A stretch of 64,000 nucleotides of DNA from Casuarina equisetifolia (lineage: Eukaryota; Streptophyta; Magnoliopsida; Fagales; Casuarinaceae): assembly GCA_028551475.1 (NCBI GenBank), contig CM052357.1:17655931-17719930 (forward strand), read 5' to 3'. A program made the position numbers and the translations under genes. The notes under the pieces are model-generated. The model was not told where the DNA came from. It did not search any database and saw only the letters and a program-made list of their open reading frames with translations. This document shows, piece by piece, positions 1 through 15,578 of this stretch; the stretch's first letter is position 1; each line of letters starts with the position of its first letter.

Positions 1-3543
<3,543 letters not shown>

Positions 3544-5704
3544 CTCCGTCTCCCTCTCTCTCCCCCCCTCTCTCAGTTGCTTGGGTTCGAGGCAACTGGG
3601 TCAAGACTGCCGAGAGATTTTTGGATCCTCGTGTCTTCCATTAGTTGACCCAATACCTGGTTCTAGGGGGTATTTGTGGGACCCAACTGCCCCCAGATTG
3701 CATCGTGTCGACTGCCCGGGAAAGCGCGTTTCTTACGTGTAAAATATAATACAATAATTTTTCCTCTTTTCTTTTTTTTTTTTTTTTCTAAAAAATTTAA
3801 AAGTGATCCATAAAAAATATAACGTATAACTCTGGGTCAAGTATACGGGTGCTTCTATTTTTCTATTATTATATTTGTTGGTTATAAATTTCAATTTCAT
3901 GGAAACGTCAATCAATTCTTTTCTTGGTCCACAGGGAATGTTGAAGCCGTGAAGAAACCAGTTTGAAGTCCGCCTGTTGTGTCGTCTTCCTTGGTGAGCC
4001 AAATTACAAATAAGCCAATACTCCGGTGTTTACGAATAACCTTAAATCTCAACCCGTCTAATTCTGCTTGACATGTAATGAGGAAATGTTATAGTCCAAA
4101 TGAAATGTGGATTATTAGATGAAATGGTATGGTACAAATAAAATGTGATTGCTATGGTGTCAACTTATAAGCATGATAAAATATTATGATTCAAATAAAA
4201 TATTCCTAAACTTGTCATTAGATATAGGTCTTTTGGTTTAGTGGTTTAAGGATGTAACATGGATTGGAGAAAATTGTGGTTGTTATGGTGTTGATTTGAA
4301 AGTGTGATGAAATGTTACGATCAAAATGAAATGTTTATACACTTGTTATAAAGTCAAAGCCTTTTAATTTAAAAGTTCAATAACATAACATCTATGAATT
4401 GGAGAAAATTGTGGTGAAACCATTGCTTCATTATTTAAGCTTATAAATAAATATTATTATCATCCACCTTATAAGTCCATTGAAATGGAAATTCTAATGT
4501 GCCGAACGTATTTATATAATCATTTTTATTTTGAAAGAATACTAAACAAATAAATAAATAAGAAATCTGATAACGTAATTGGTTTTATCTTGGAATTCAA
4601 CACAGAAATGAGCAAAGTAATTGGTTTTTCTTAATTTTAAACAAGTTGAACATGAGTTAAGATCTCTTGTCGCGAAATGAGAAGAAGTGTTCGTGATTTA
4701 TTATTGCCTAAACGTTACGCAATACATGATATTCTTAGGAGATTCCCTTGCATACTCCATATTCTTGTTGCATAACTTTCACGCATTGTGTTGTGATACC
4801 CGATTAAGATATACAATACAAATTACAGTATTTCAACAGGACGTTCGCTTCCTGTTTTCCTCCATTTCACCAATTACTATATCATTTACTGCTTCGTACA
4901 CTACCACTTTTCACTACATTACTGCAACCTCCATAAGTCACTTGTTAATTGTTCGACTCAAAACTCTTTTTCTCTGTCAATTAGATTGTGCAGCTTCATC
5001 TCCCTCATTTTCGTATGTTAAGTGACTTGGTTAGACACTCATCTTCTAAGAACACGCATATAACTTTGCTTCTACCCTAAGCCTTTTGGATCTTTAGAGG
5101 AATGACAATTTTTTTTTTTCCCTATTGCTGGAGTGAGATGAACGGCAGAAGTTTATTTGTATCTTTATGTGGGTGAGACAAGCAGAGGGAGAAAGCGCAA
5201 AGAGTCCTAAAATCTCTTTCCTTTTTTTTTTTTTTTTTTTTCTCTCCTTGCAAGGTATTTTGTCATGAGTCTAAATTCCATCCTAAAAGGCCAACCTAGT
5301 GAGAGGAGTAAACAATCCTTTTATATGACTAAATCGTCTAACTTGCTTTTCCGATGAGAAAAATAAAGTCAATTACAATTTGGCTTCTTAAAATTAACAT
5401 GCAATTTTAAACCTACTCCTATTAGACGTAATTTCGCAGTCCTCCGTTCTAAGGCCACAAGGTATTGTTATTTTGATTTACACTGGTCCCATACGTTAAA
5501 GTGTTAAGAAGATGAAGCTACATATATTGAGGCTCCTAGACAGTAGAGTGGTTGAAGGTACTCTTCACCACCACGGATACCGATAGTTAATAAGACCATC
5601 GGTTAAATTGACCATATTGGATAAGTTAAATTGGATACAAAAAGTCCAATGCAACTCCATCCCTATTTTTCACAATATTCTTGGTGTAAGCCAAAACAAA
5701 TTGG
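3544..5704. other. Intergenic region: promoter side of CCT and 3' flank of the RRM gene
   Basis: No gene is supported here. Pyrimidine-rich sequence just upstream of the CCT start (about 3544-3590, CT repeats) looks like a plant 5' leader. The rest is AT-rich with T-runs near 3770-3788 and 5222-5241 and a short AAAT repeat near 4547-4560. Short open frames at 3733-4002 and 4687-5025 have low-complexity translations and no recognisable family, so I treat them as chance. Confidence 0.6.
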
Positions 5705-8700
5705 CTAGTACCAGCAATCTGGCACCTCATCTTGAAGCTGCAAAGGCTGCACCTTTGGTGGTCCAGAGGTTTTTGGGCTTCCACCATAAGCATGCCCCCT
5801 AGGCTTCGCCAGCTCTACATAAATCACCCTGCCATCAAATTTCTGACCCAAAAAAGATATATTAGTTGTTGAATTGCTCTCACTCTCTCAAACTCTCAGT
5901 AGGTAAATCAGGTGGCAAAGTAGAACCTTGTAATCCATATTTTCTAGGGCATCCATGGCATCTTCTTGACGAGTATACTGAATGAAGGCATAGCCCTTCG
6001 ACTTGTTTGTGGCTTCATTCTTAACTAGTTTCACTGTCAGAGATCGTAAATGCAGTAGCATTCTGGAAAATAAAAGGAAGAAAAAGGAAAATATAACAAA
6101 CGCTAAAGATGATATACCTTCAGCAATCTGGCCGAAACTTGAAAATTCCAGTTGCAAACTCCTTTCATTTGTCGAATATGGCAAATCTGCACCATGACAT
6201 ATATATTGAAACTGTCAATAAGGGTGCTACTGAATAAAATTGGGGGAGAATCTCTCACCAACTGTTACATAATGACAATTTCCTAAGATTAAGAGTTGTC
6301 ACCAAAATCTAAAACTTGCGACAGACCAGTGTTTCTGGGCCCTATGAACCAAGTAATTAGGACAAATAATATGCCAACGTTGCTTGCTTTTGGTGTTGCA
6401 CTCCAGTAAGATTGAGAAAAAAAATTCCACAATTGTAGAGAGGATAATACGTTAAACAAATTTAAAGATCGCTACTGAATAAGCATAACCAGTAACTCAC
6501 GAAGGCATGATAAGTCATCGAGAACAAAAGTGGCAACAATGTTCATCCATAATGAGAACTACGTTGTTGCTAGATGTTTAACTACAGATAGAAGATTCCT
6601 CCTTCCCACTGCCACAGAGTAAGCATTTTCTAATCTCACTATGTTGATGACAACCACAAGGGTAATCAAAGCAATGTAAGGTATTAGTTCTCCAATCACA
6701 AACATTACAACTATATAGTTATAATTTATCAGAAGCTAGATTAGATTATGCACCCACCATTTGTTGTCAACAAAATCAAACATATTACTGTGCCTTTCTA
6801 TCAACTTGGTCACTTATTCTACTTAGTTAACAATGGGCACCTAAATTTCGAATATACACTGCACTTGTACATGATCGCCTGACTCAACAATGTCAAAGCT
6901 CTCGCAAGTCAAAAAAAAATTCAAGGCCTAGGTACTGGGAGAGGAGAAGAGAAACAAAATAGCCAATCAAAATAAAATTTAAGAAAACAAGGGTGGAGAG
7001 AGAGAGAGTCAGAGATTTATATGTGATGAATGAGACTCCTTAAACTGACAGAAGATTGACAGCATGAGAGGTTATTGTAGAGATTGTGGAGCTCAGATAA
7101 TTACTTGGAGACAAGTGAATAGGATTTCGTAAATAATTTTTTAAGAACCCTTATTGGACCACTTATAATGCTTTGTGATTCAGTCTCTGCGTAACATCCG
7201 AACCTTTTAAACAAATAAGAGTCAATGCTTCTTTTTCACTTCAAAGAACAAAAATTTCAATTTCCATACAGAAATATCTGAAAGGACGAAGCTCATGTGC
7301 TCCTAAATCTCAAGCTCCATGCTTCCCCTGAGACCAAAACCCCTAAAACCTTTGATGGAATTCTCACCAATGCAGCAATGCCTGGTGGAACAGCCATTAT
7401 ATTTTCCTTCCCAGAAAATTTTGGTCCATATTTCCAAAAACATAATGTATATCTGGAGTGATTCTGATGTGTTACAGACAGTACATTATTGAGTGAGAGT
7501 GCAAGGTCATGTTCATTTGCTCTGCTTTTCTCTTTCCAACAGGTTGAAAATAAAAACTGCAAACAAGCTAATACTTGGACATTATCTTATTTGTGCAGTG
7601 TCATGTGACAATAAACATGTCCATCATTGAAAAAGCTCAAGAAATTGACCAGACTCACCAACCTTCTCTCCGTCCTCTCCCAAAAGGAAGAGAAACAAAT
7701 TTATATTAACAAAAAATTATGAAATGGTAAGAAGACTAGACTTGACACAAACCATGCATTATACCTCTAATCGAAGAAAATCAGATAATAAATTAATCAT
7801 AGTTAAATAAAAACATATGCTTAGGTTAAAAAGATAACTACGTAGCTAATATTTCTACATATATTAGTACTGGAAGAAAAGACTTGGGTAAACTAATCCG
7901 ATTTACATGAAGAAAACGAGAAATCAGAGGTACATGGATATGCTCATCACATTACATCATCAGAATTTGATGATGAACAACTAGATACGAGAGAGAAATA
8001 GCCAAACATGCTTAGATTACAATGCTTACAATAATAAAAAATCTAGGAAAAGCAATTTAATGCTTACAATAATCAAACAAGGTGGGATAAGCAATTTGTG
8101 ATACTGGTGACATGTCAAAGATATTATATTTTTAGTAAATGAGGAAGAAAAATTAGGCATAATCAAAATGGGTTCAGAAAAATAAATGGATCAAAGTAAA
8201 AAAAATTCCAAGACCCTCAACAATATAAGTTGAGATCTACACAATTTACTATGTGAGTTAATGTGAACAAGAATAAATGCTATCCAAATGTCCATTGTTT
8301 TAATGTTATTTATTTTCTTCATTTGATTTGATTTAAAAATACCTCCTCTGTAATGATGTTTATTCAGTTAACTAGTTAAATATTTATACTATCTTTTAGT
8401 ATTATAGCTAGTCATTGAAAACTCCATACTGAAGGCTTACCTAGTGCAACACCTCAAGCGTGCAGCATTTCATTCACAAGCACTAAATTAACACCAATAA
8501 AGACAACTTTTAGTGTCCTGTCATTTCTGCTAAGTAGCATCATTTCCAGTTTCGAAAGAAAATAGAAGATTTTTCATTACCAAAGGTTGCTAATGTCTAG
8601 TTACTTTTTGGCGACAGAAGCAAGCAGGGTGGTCTTCCCCCTCCACTGGCAATTACATTAGAATTCAACAATGGCATAGGACTGCTCTAGAAATGCTTAT

Positions 8701-9430
8701 ATATGCCTCCTTTAGAAACATACTCTCACCCTATCAAACTAACGTCTTTCAGCACTCAGATTCTGCAGGGATGGCTTCCTAAGATTTAGAACAGAAAGTG
8801 GCACAGGCAACGCAACCACAGTGCAAAACTCTTTCAAAGTCTTCAGAGTATTTTACATAATAGTTACTTTGAGTAGAAGGGAAGAATCCAAACACGTAAT
8901 TTCACAAAGAAGTGAGGTATAAGAGAAGAATAAAATTCTAAAATTTTAGCATACTCAGAATTCTTGAACACTGCCACTTATTGAAGAAAACCCAGATGGA
9001 ATTTACCTAACGTTGCAAATAAATTAACAGCTTTAAGTAGCAAGAGCTCACATAACTGAACAAACTCCGACATCAAGTCAAACAATCGACTTAAATACAG
9101 GAAGTGAACTCGTAAGTAGAAGAAATGAATTTTTCTTTAAAGCTTTTTACAACTAATCGAAGAACACCCTCGTGACAAATCAATGAAAACTTCTGACAAC
9201 AAGACTCAAACCTAAATACAAAAGTAATTACTGAAACACGCCATTCACAAAAAGAAGAAAAGAACTGAGAAGGCATTACTTCTTATCACGATTCTGCTTG
9301 CAAGGGGATAGTCAGAGAAAGACGCTCTGAGCTTCAGCGAGTAGCGGTTAGAGAAATTCGACAGAGAATTCGTGATTGTAGGAGGCCTGAGCTTCGTGTA
9401 ACAGGGGAAAGAGAGCGTGGCTGCCAACAT
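5705..9430 (-). CDS. ORRM6: Plastid-type single-RRM RNA-binding protein (ORRM6-like)
   Basis: Four exons (9430-9280, 6186-6118, 6033-5927, 5842-5705) splice in frame to a 154-residue protein. Residues 1-45 are rich in Ser, Thr and basic residues with few acids, as expected of a chloroplast transit peptide. One RRM follows: RNP2 is IVIRNL, split across exons 1 and 2, and RNP1 is KGYAFIQY in exon 3. The C-terminus reads VIYVELAKPRG, then a short tail ending DEVPDCWY. Layout and tail match my recollection of Arabidopsis At1g73530 (ORRM6), which acts in chloroplast C-to-U RNA editing. That function is inferred from family resemblance. The start at 9430 is the first ATG in frame. In exon 3 the acceptor at 6034 is chosen because the alternative upstream AG reads into a stop. 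Intron 1 is unusually long (3093 nt), while the other two are 84 nt each. Another plastid or mitochondrial small RRM protein is the main alternative. Confidence 0.85.
6187..9279 (-). other. 3.1-kb first intron of the ORRM6-like gene
   Basis: The intron runs from donor GT at 9279-9278 to an acceptor CAG just before 6186. It is AT-rich and contains a GA microsatellite near 6991-7005. I see no transposon domain, RNA gene or coding exon; the open frame at 7293-7562 has no recognisable family. The length contrasts with the 84-nt introns 2 and 3, so it may hold an old, unrecognisable insertion or regulatory sequence. Confidence 0.7.
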
Positions 9431-9782
9431 CGTTCGGGAGCGTACGAAGTGAATCTTGCTCACTATTAAGGAATTAAAGCTGCTGGAACGACCGTTAAGC
9501 TTTATCCGGAAAATTATGTCCAAAGCTATTAAGTTTTGTCGATTTCATAAGGTCTAAGATTTCTAATTATGAAGATAAAGGGTCTGACTGTAAAATCATA
9601 AGATGTAATTTCGTATTACTGTAATATATATGTAATTACATCTTCAATATCAAAAAGAAAATACTTGAAAATGGATTATGAGGATTGAAATATACTACCA
9701 TCTCAATCTTTTACATCCTCCACCCTGTACTTTTCATGTATTAATATGACCCTAAATGAATGTTACATATTGTTGTTGATAT
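9431..9782. other. Upstream flank of the ORRM6-like gene
   Basis: This is presumed 5' leader and promoter for the minus-strand gene. The frame of exon 1 stays open upstream to about 9523 but has no further ATG. Beyond about 9540 the sequence is AT-rich. No TATA box or other motif can be assigned with confidence. A repeat shared with 32389-32881 begins at 9783. Confidence 0.5.
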
Positions 9783-10275
9783 AACTGAAAAGAAAATCAT
9801 CATTACTAAGTCTATTATTCAAGTTCATAAAGAAATTTGCTGAAACAAATCACTTGTTATTGTTGAGAAGTTGATTAGCTAATTTTTAAAATTGAAAACT
9901 TATGTCCTATTTTAAAGATAAATAAAATGTAAAAAAAAATTGGAAGTAATTCATCATGTTTCTTTTGCCAAATCTACTTTTATCAAACCTTTCTCCTAAG
10001 TTCATATGCTCCCGTCGTGGAAAATGATTGTTAAGAGTTTTAGAACATCAATTTAAACGTGTTAATTTGCCTTGCGAACCAATGAAGCTTTGGTTTAGGC
10101 TTGAATCCTCCATAGTAGGCCTTAAGAAAGCATTCAACTATCTTTAGGAGGAAAGAAAGTAGGATCAAGAGTGCGATGGTGGCCGATGCTTCCAAAAGGA
10201 TGTAATCATAACCAAGTCATATCAATAACCCTTGAAATGCTAAGAGGTAGAGAAACTTTTTGTTAAGATTGTTAA
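9783..10275 (+). repeat. Dispersed repeat, copy 1 (partner at 32389-32881)
   Basis: About 490 bp aligns base for base, with scattered substitutions and small indels, to 32389-32881 in the same orientation. Both copies start at the same point (AACTGAAAG/AACTGAAAAG) and share the stretches GAAATTTGCTGAAACAAAT and GAATGATTGTTAAGAGTT. Here it lies directly upstream of the chromovirus protease. It is therefore probably the gag or leader part of that element, although I cannot read a convincing gag domain. Confidence 0.75.
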
Positions 10276-10589
10276 GATAAAGGCCCTAGTGTCATAAGCA
10301 AGGTTGCATCTAGTATGCGCTTACCCACTAGGTGCATCACTAAGGCACAAATGCAAGCCTGTAGGGAGTAAGGTCTTTGTTACCATTGTGATGAGAAGTG
10401 GGTTTAAGGTTATATTTGTAAGAAGAAATATCTCTTTCTCTTGATTGATGATGATGACTTGATAAAGCAATTCAATAATGACTTGGCCTTGGTTTAAAAG
10501 ATTTAGGAGCTTCTAGAAGCATCGAAGTCCATTGATGTTCTCTCTATACATGTCATGGCAAGCGGTTCTTCTTTTGGCACCTTCAAGTT

Positions 10590-13500
10590 AGAGGTTTGTT
10601 CTAGAAAAGCTTGAATTAACATGTTATTTGATATAGGAGCCACCCACAATTGTGTGGATATTGAGTTAGCCTATAGATTGGGTTGTTAGTTGAAGGAGGT
10701 TACCCTTTTTTGAGTCTAGATTGCAGGAGACCATTAGTTACACAATCACTTGAAGTGCAGTTAGTTCAATTGCAAGATCTAGGGCCATCAATTTGTTTTA
10801 GAGGTTTGGCTCTTTCCTTTAGGTGATTCTGATGCAATTTTGGGTATGTAATGGGTAGAAAAAGTCAATCCTATCAACCTAGATATGGTTAAAAATATTC
10901 TTACTATTCATATTAGGGGCCAACCAATAGTCTTGATTGGATCACGGCGTAAAAGGGCATCACTAGTAGTCATTAATGGGCCTTACTTTTGTCATTAGGT
11001 GACAAAGCACCCTTATTACCTGGTGCGCTAGCTTCGAGTAATTAACTTGAACTACGAGGAGGACATTCTAGATGGGTTGATCAATATGTTGATGGACTAT
11101 GCATATGTGTTTGAGATCACCACTTAGCTTTCACTAAGCCATGAGTTTGACCACCACATTCCTTTGCAAGAAGGGAGTGCATCGATTAATGTGTGGCCCC
11201 ATTGATACCCCTATGTGCAAAAGGTCAAGATAGAAAAAATGGAGGAGGATATGTTGACCACCAGTGTAATTTATGATAGTTCAAGCCCCTTTGCCTCCCT
11301 CATGGTGTTGGTTAAGAAGCACGATGGCAATTAGTGCTTCTATGTAGACTACTGTACCCAAAATAAGTTCAACATCAAGGACAAGTTTCTTATTCCGTCA
11401 TTGATGAGCTATTAGATGAGTTCCATAGGGCCACATGGTTCTCTAAGTTAGATTTGCATTCCGGTTACCATTAGGTTCAAGTGTTTCTGCCTAACATTCT
11501 GAAGACAACCTTTAAAACTTATCAAAACCACTATAAGTTTTTGGTCATGCCTTTTGGTTTGACTAACACTCCCACCACCTTTCAAAGGTTAATAAATCAC
11601 ATCTTTTGACCACACTTGCAAAAGTTTGTCCTAATTTTCTTTGATGATATTCTCATTTACAATTTGACGTGGGATAGTCATGTGCACCACTTGTACATGA
11701 TCCTCTAGCTATTACGAGATCATTGCTTGTATGCTAAGAAAAGTAAGTGTGCTTTTGCTCAGCAACAAATCGACTACTTGGGTCATATCATTTTAGGAAA
11801 GGCATTAAGGCAGATCCCAAAAAGGGGGAAACCATGTTAGCTTAGCCTCAAAACCGACCTCGATCAAGGGGTTAAGAGGATTCTTGGGCCTCACATGCTA
11901 TTATCGGTGCTTTGTTAATGATTATGGGTAGATGAGTTGACCTTTGACCCAAATGTTAAGAAAGGATAGTTTTCAATAGTTTGAAAAAGCCTTTTAGGGT
12001 TTTAAGCAATTAAAATAGGCAATGAATTCCACTCTTGATTTTGAAAAACCCTTTGGTAAATACATGTTATGGAGGCATTGGAGTAATGTTAATGCAAGAA
12101 GGTCAGCCCATTGCCTATTTAAGTAAGGCACTCGCACCAAAGCATTTAAGGCTCTATACCTATGAGAAGGAACTTCTAACAGTCATGATTGCTATTTAAA
12201 AATAGATATCCTACTTGTTGGGGAATCATTTTACTATGGACATAGACCATAATAGCCTCTAACACTTGTTAGAGCAACAAGTATCCATTCTAGCCTAGCA
12301 TAAGTGGATTATTAAACTCCTTAGGTTCAATTATGATATTCAACACAAGCGGGGAATAGAGAATAGAGTTGTAGATGCCCTCTCTTGACTCCTTACTAGG
12401 GATGAGGATACAAATTTACTAGTCATGTCCACATTGCAACCTAGTTGGATAAAAAAGTGCTTTAGAGTTATGATGGTGACTCCCACATCCAGCAACTCAT
12501 TTATGAGTTATTAATTGACTTTTTGGCTTGCCTCGATTACAATTTAGTAAAGGGAGTTTTACGCTTTAAGGATAAGGTGGTGATGCGCAGCCACAGTTCA
12601 TTGTTAGACTAAATAATGTGGCAATTACATAACTATGGTACTAAGGTTCATTCTAGGATCCATGGCACCTTGAAATAGATACAAAAACACTTTTATTGGC
12701 TGCATATGAGGCATACCATTGAGACATGGGTCACCAAATGCAAGGTGTGTCAATGTTATAAGGGGGAGTAAGTTCCATCTCTGGAGTTATTTTAGTCCCT
12801 ATCGATACCTACTCTAGCATGGCACGACATATCCATGGATTTTGTGAAAGGACTACCCCATAGTGAGGGGAAGGATACTATTATGGTGGTGGTGGATGCC
12901 CATTTCATTGAGTTAAGCCATCCTTTCTCCGCATCATAGGTTACGATAGCCTTCATAGATGGAATGGCCAAATTCCATAGAGTACCAAACACCATTATGA
13001 GTGATCAAGATCCCATCTTCATTAGTAAATTTTAGGAAGCATTATTCTAAACCTTAGGGGTGAAGCTTCTACGCAGTACCACATATCATCCACAAATAAA
13101 TGGTCAAACAAAACAAATTAACCAATGCCTTGAGCAATACTTACATTGCTCGAGTGGGGAGAGGCCATAGAGGTGGTATTCTTGGTTAGCCTTAGCAGAA
13201 TGGTGGTACAACACCATATCATACTACTCTAGGCATGACACTGTTTGAGGCCTTTTATACGTATCGACCTCAACAACCTCCTTATCATAAGTTTGAACTA
13301 ATTGGCTGGAATTGATCTGATCCTATTTATTAAAGAGTCAAGCCTGCATAATGTACTGTGCAAATCAAGCTTGCTCAAAAAGGACCTTTGAGGTAAAAAC
13401 CTCCACGTACTTGAAGGTATAGCCTTACCAACAATTCTTGTTGTCTTTGAGGCAAGATCACAAGCTATCCCTACAATACTATGAGCTCCACATGATCCTC

Positions 13501-13800
13501 AAGCGAGTTGGTGAGGTTGCCTGTAGACTTGCATTCCTACCTAGTGCTTATATCCATTCGGTGTTTCACATCTCGTAACTTAAATAGGCCATTGGAAGGA
13601 AATGCGAGCTTTATCTTGGGGTCCCTTTTATTGGTGGAGCCACATAAAGTGTTAAACCATTGCTTGGTATGATGTGGGGACGTGGTTGAGATGAATTGCT
13701 CATTTAGTGGTCGAAGCATCCTGAGTACAAACTAACTTGGGAGGGCATTAAGTAAATTCGGTGCCAATTTTCATCTTTTAAAATTAACCTTTGAGGACAA
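10590..13800 (+). pseudogene. Chromovirus pol remnant (PR-RT-RNH-IN-chromo)
   Basis: Readable landmarks in order are: protease DIGATHNC near 10630; RT pieces around 11190-11800, with DGN*CFYVDY and FFDDILIYN near 11640; RNase H GGIGVMLMQEGQPIAYLSKAL near 12070; integrase HHCC (HFYW..CKVCQC near 12690-12760); core MDFVKGLP near 12835; SDQDPIF near 13000; YHPQINGQTKQIN near 13090. The catalytic Glu normally at GQTE reads Lys here, so the integrase would be dead even without the stops. The C-terminal part reads SVFHIS, then a chromodomain-like EYKLTWEG. Frames are broken by TAG and TGA codons and small indels, and no long open frame survives. Confidence 0.85.
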
Positions 13801-13823
13801 GGGTTGTTTGAAAGGGTAGGGAT

Positions 13824-14234
13824 TATTAAGATTTCACCTGGATGGTGGACATATGGTTAATTAATGACAAGAATGACATTTCATAAGGGCAACAAAGGAA
13901 ATGAAGCCACAACAAAGAAGAGTAAAAGATGAGGAAAAGGGAAGAGAAGGCTAAGCAAAAACCTATGTCTTTACTTGTTCTTGTTCCTATTCTTATTCTT
14001 GTTCTTATTCTTAGCTATAATTTAGCATAAATGCTCTTGTTAGATAGCTAGTAGTTTATGGTTTTCTTATCTAATAATGTAGTTAATAGATCAATGGTAT
14101 TGTAGTAGTTGCTGAGATGGAACTTTTTAGAATTATGCTATATTCATGAATTTAAGCAATTATAAGGGAGATTTTGCTTGATTTTTCCTAAACCTATGTG
14201 TGATCCTTCTTTGGAGATAGCCTTGGTCCTAACA
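13824..14234 (+). repeat. 3' LTR of the chromovirus
   Basis: The boundary follows a polypurine tract. The left end reads TATTAAG, which looks like a decayed TGTTAAG/TGTTAGG terminus. The right end is CCTAACA, giving a 411-bp LTR with near-inverted termini. It contains a TTCTTR microsatellite near 13977-14010. No second copy is present in the window, so the exact ends are inferred from termini only. Confidence 0.55.
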
Positions 14235-14328
14235 TCAACCTAGATGAAACTGGGCAACCCATGAGCCTCTTAAATCAAATTTGAATGAACTAGAAGAAAT
14301 CTGATTGAACTAACACCACATTATGTCC

Positions 14329-15578
14329 TGTAGGCTAAATAAGATGCCCATCATTGGTAATTTATGACCCGTGACTCGCAAAGAACTAACCCAAGATGAA
14401 GATGTGTGCATTATAAAAGTCTAAATGCACTCAAACCATGGAATGGTTTTTGTTTGAATTAGTGGAAGAGAAATGCCAAAACAATGAGTTCTATAGAGGG
14501 ACATGGAAGAGAAATGCCAAAACAGTGAGTTCTATAGAAGGAGAAACAAATTCTCAAAGAAGAAGTTTAAGGTGAAAATCATTGAAAGAAGCTAAGGGAT
14601 TCTTAAAGAATATTCTAGAATGGGAATGTTTAGTTTGAAATTCACAAAAGGAGCTCAAGATGAAATAAGCAGGAAAGGAAAAGATGTGGATTTGGAAGAA
14701 ATCAAATGGAGAAATTTCAAATCCTAGATACTCAATGGTATGCATCTTCAAATACTCTTATTTAAATCTCGTATGCATCTTCAAATACTCTTATTTAAAT
14801 CTCTTGAATAAGGAAAGTAAGAGAAGGAAAGTTCATAAGGTTTTTATCAAGGCAAGATTATGCCATAATTTGGAAAATTGGAGATATTCTAAAATCATGA
14901 GACTTATGAATCACAAAATAGGAAAGCTTTGAATATTTCTCAAGATGTAACAATCAAGCTTTAATATTGATTGAACAAAAAGGTGAAAACTTGGAAAGGA
15001 AAATTTAAAGGAATGAAAGCTTCAACAACTAGAATGAAAAGTTAAAAAGTGTTTAGGGATGTAAAGCCTATAAAGAAAGTAGAAAGATTTGAAGGAATGC
15101 AAACCTTAAGAATACACTTACACTTTTGAAGCATTCAAGTTTGTTGTTGTAATGTCTTCATCAAAGCTACCATACTACTAAGCATTTCTTTACTCTACTA
15201 CTTGATTGATATTACTATTTGACTATTAGGTGTTTTTATTCTTGCTTAACATTGTAAGTATGTTATCTTGTATTGATTGATTCACCACTGGAGTTTTGGT
15301 AAGATTGGATTTATCTCTTAGAGAAGAGATTAGATGTAAGAATGGTGTACTTATGTAACAATCTTGGAAGCATAATGGAAGAGGCCTTTTAGCCACACTA
15401 GTTAAAAGGTAACTGGGGTCATAAGTAGTTGTTTGTTGTAAGTTGAACTTCCTAAAATCTCTATGTCATTGTGTAATTGCTTGCTTATTTCTTTTGCATT
15501 ATAATTGCAAATTTTTTTTAAATGACTAATCAATTTAACCCTCATTTCTTGATTGATTAGGGTGCCTAGAATCCTACA
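14329..15578 (+). repeat. LTR-like repeat, plus orientation (relative of 17880-18966)
   Basis: It begins TGTAGG and ends CCTACA, inverted termini typical of an LTR. Its 3' half (about 15280-15578) matches the reverse complement of about 17880-18210, including CCACACTRGTTAAAAGGTAAC. It holds two internal tandem duplications: about 40 bp twice at 14466-14540, and an exact 33-bp unit twice at 14738-14803. The five bases on each side do not match, so a target duplication is not evident. The open frame at 14684-14932 comes from these repeats. Confidence 0.6.
14738..14803 (+). repeat. Exact 33-bp tandem duplication
   Basis: A 33-bp unit starting GTATGCATCTTCAAATACTC occurs twice in direct succession (14738-14770 and 14771-14803) with no differences, inside the LTR-like repeat. 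Perfect identity suggests a recent duplication. Confidence 0.9.

Larger units (their letters stand above)
9783..14234 (+). mobile_element. Decayed Ty3/gypsy chromovirus (Reina/Tekay-like)
   Basis: Remnants of protease, reverse transcriptase, RNase H, integrase and a chromodomain occur in the order typical of Ty3/gypsy elements. A purine-rich tract (AAAGGGTAGGG) sits just before the 3' LTR at 13824-14234. No matching 5' LTR was found left of 9783, so the 5' end is lost or truncated. Numerous stops, many of them TAG where CAG is expected, show long inactivity. The chromodomain (TWEGIK region, about 13735-13755) assigns it to the chromoviruses; the finer lineage is a guess. Confidence 0.85.

Noticed and set aside
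3733..4002. 89-codon minus-strand frame upstream of CCT
   Set aside because: AT-rich, no homology recognised, ends in a Lys-rich string from a T-run; likely chance.
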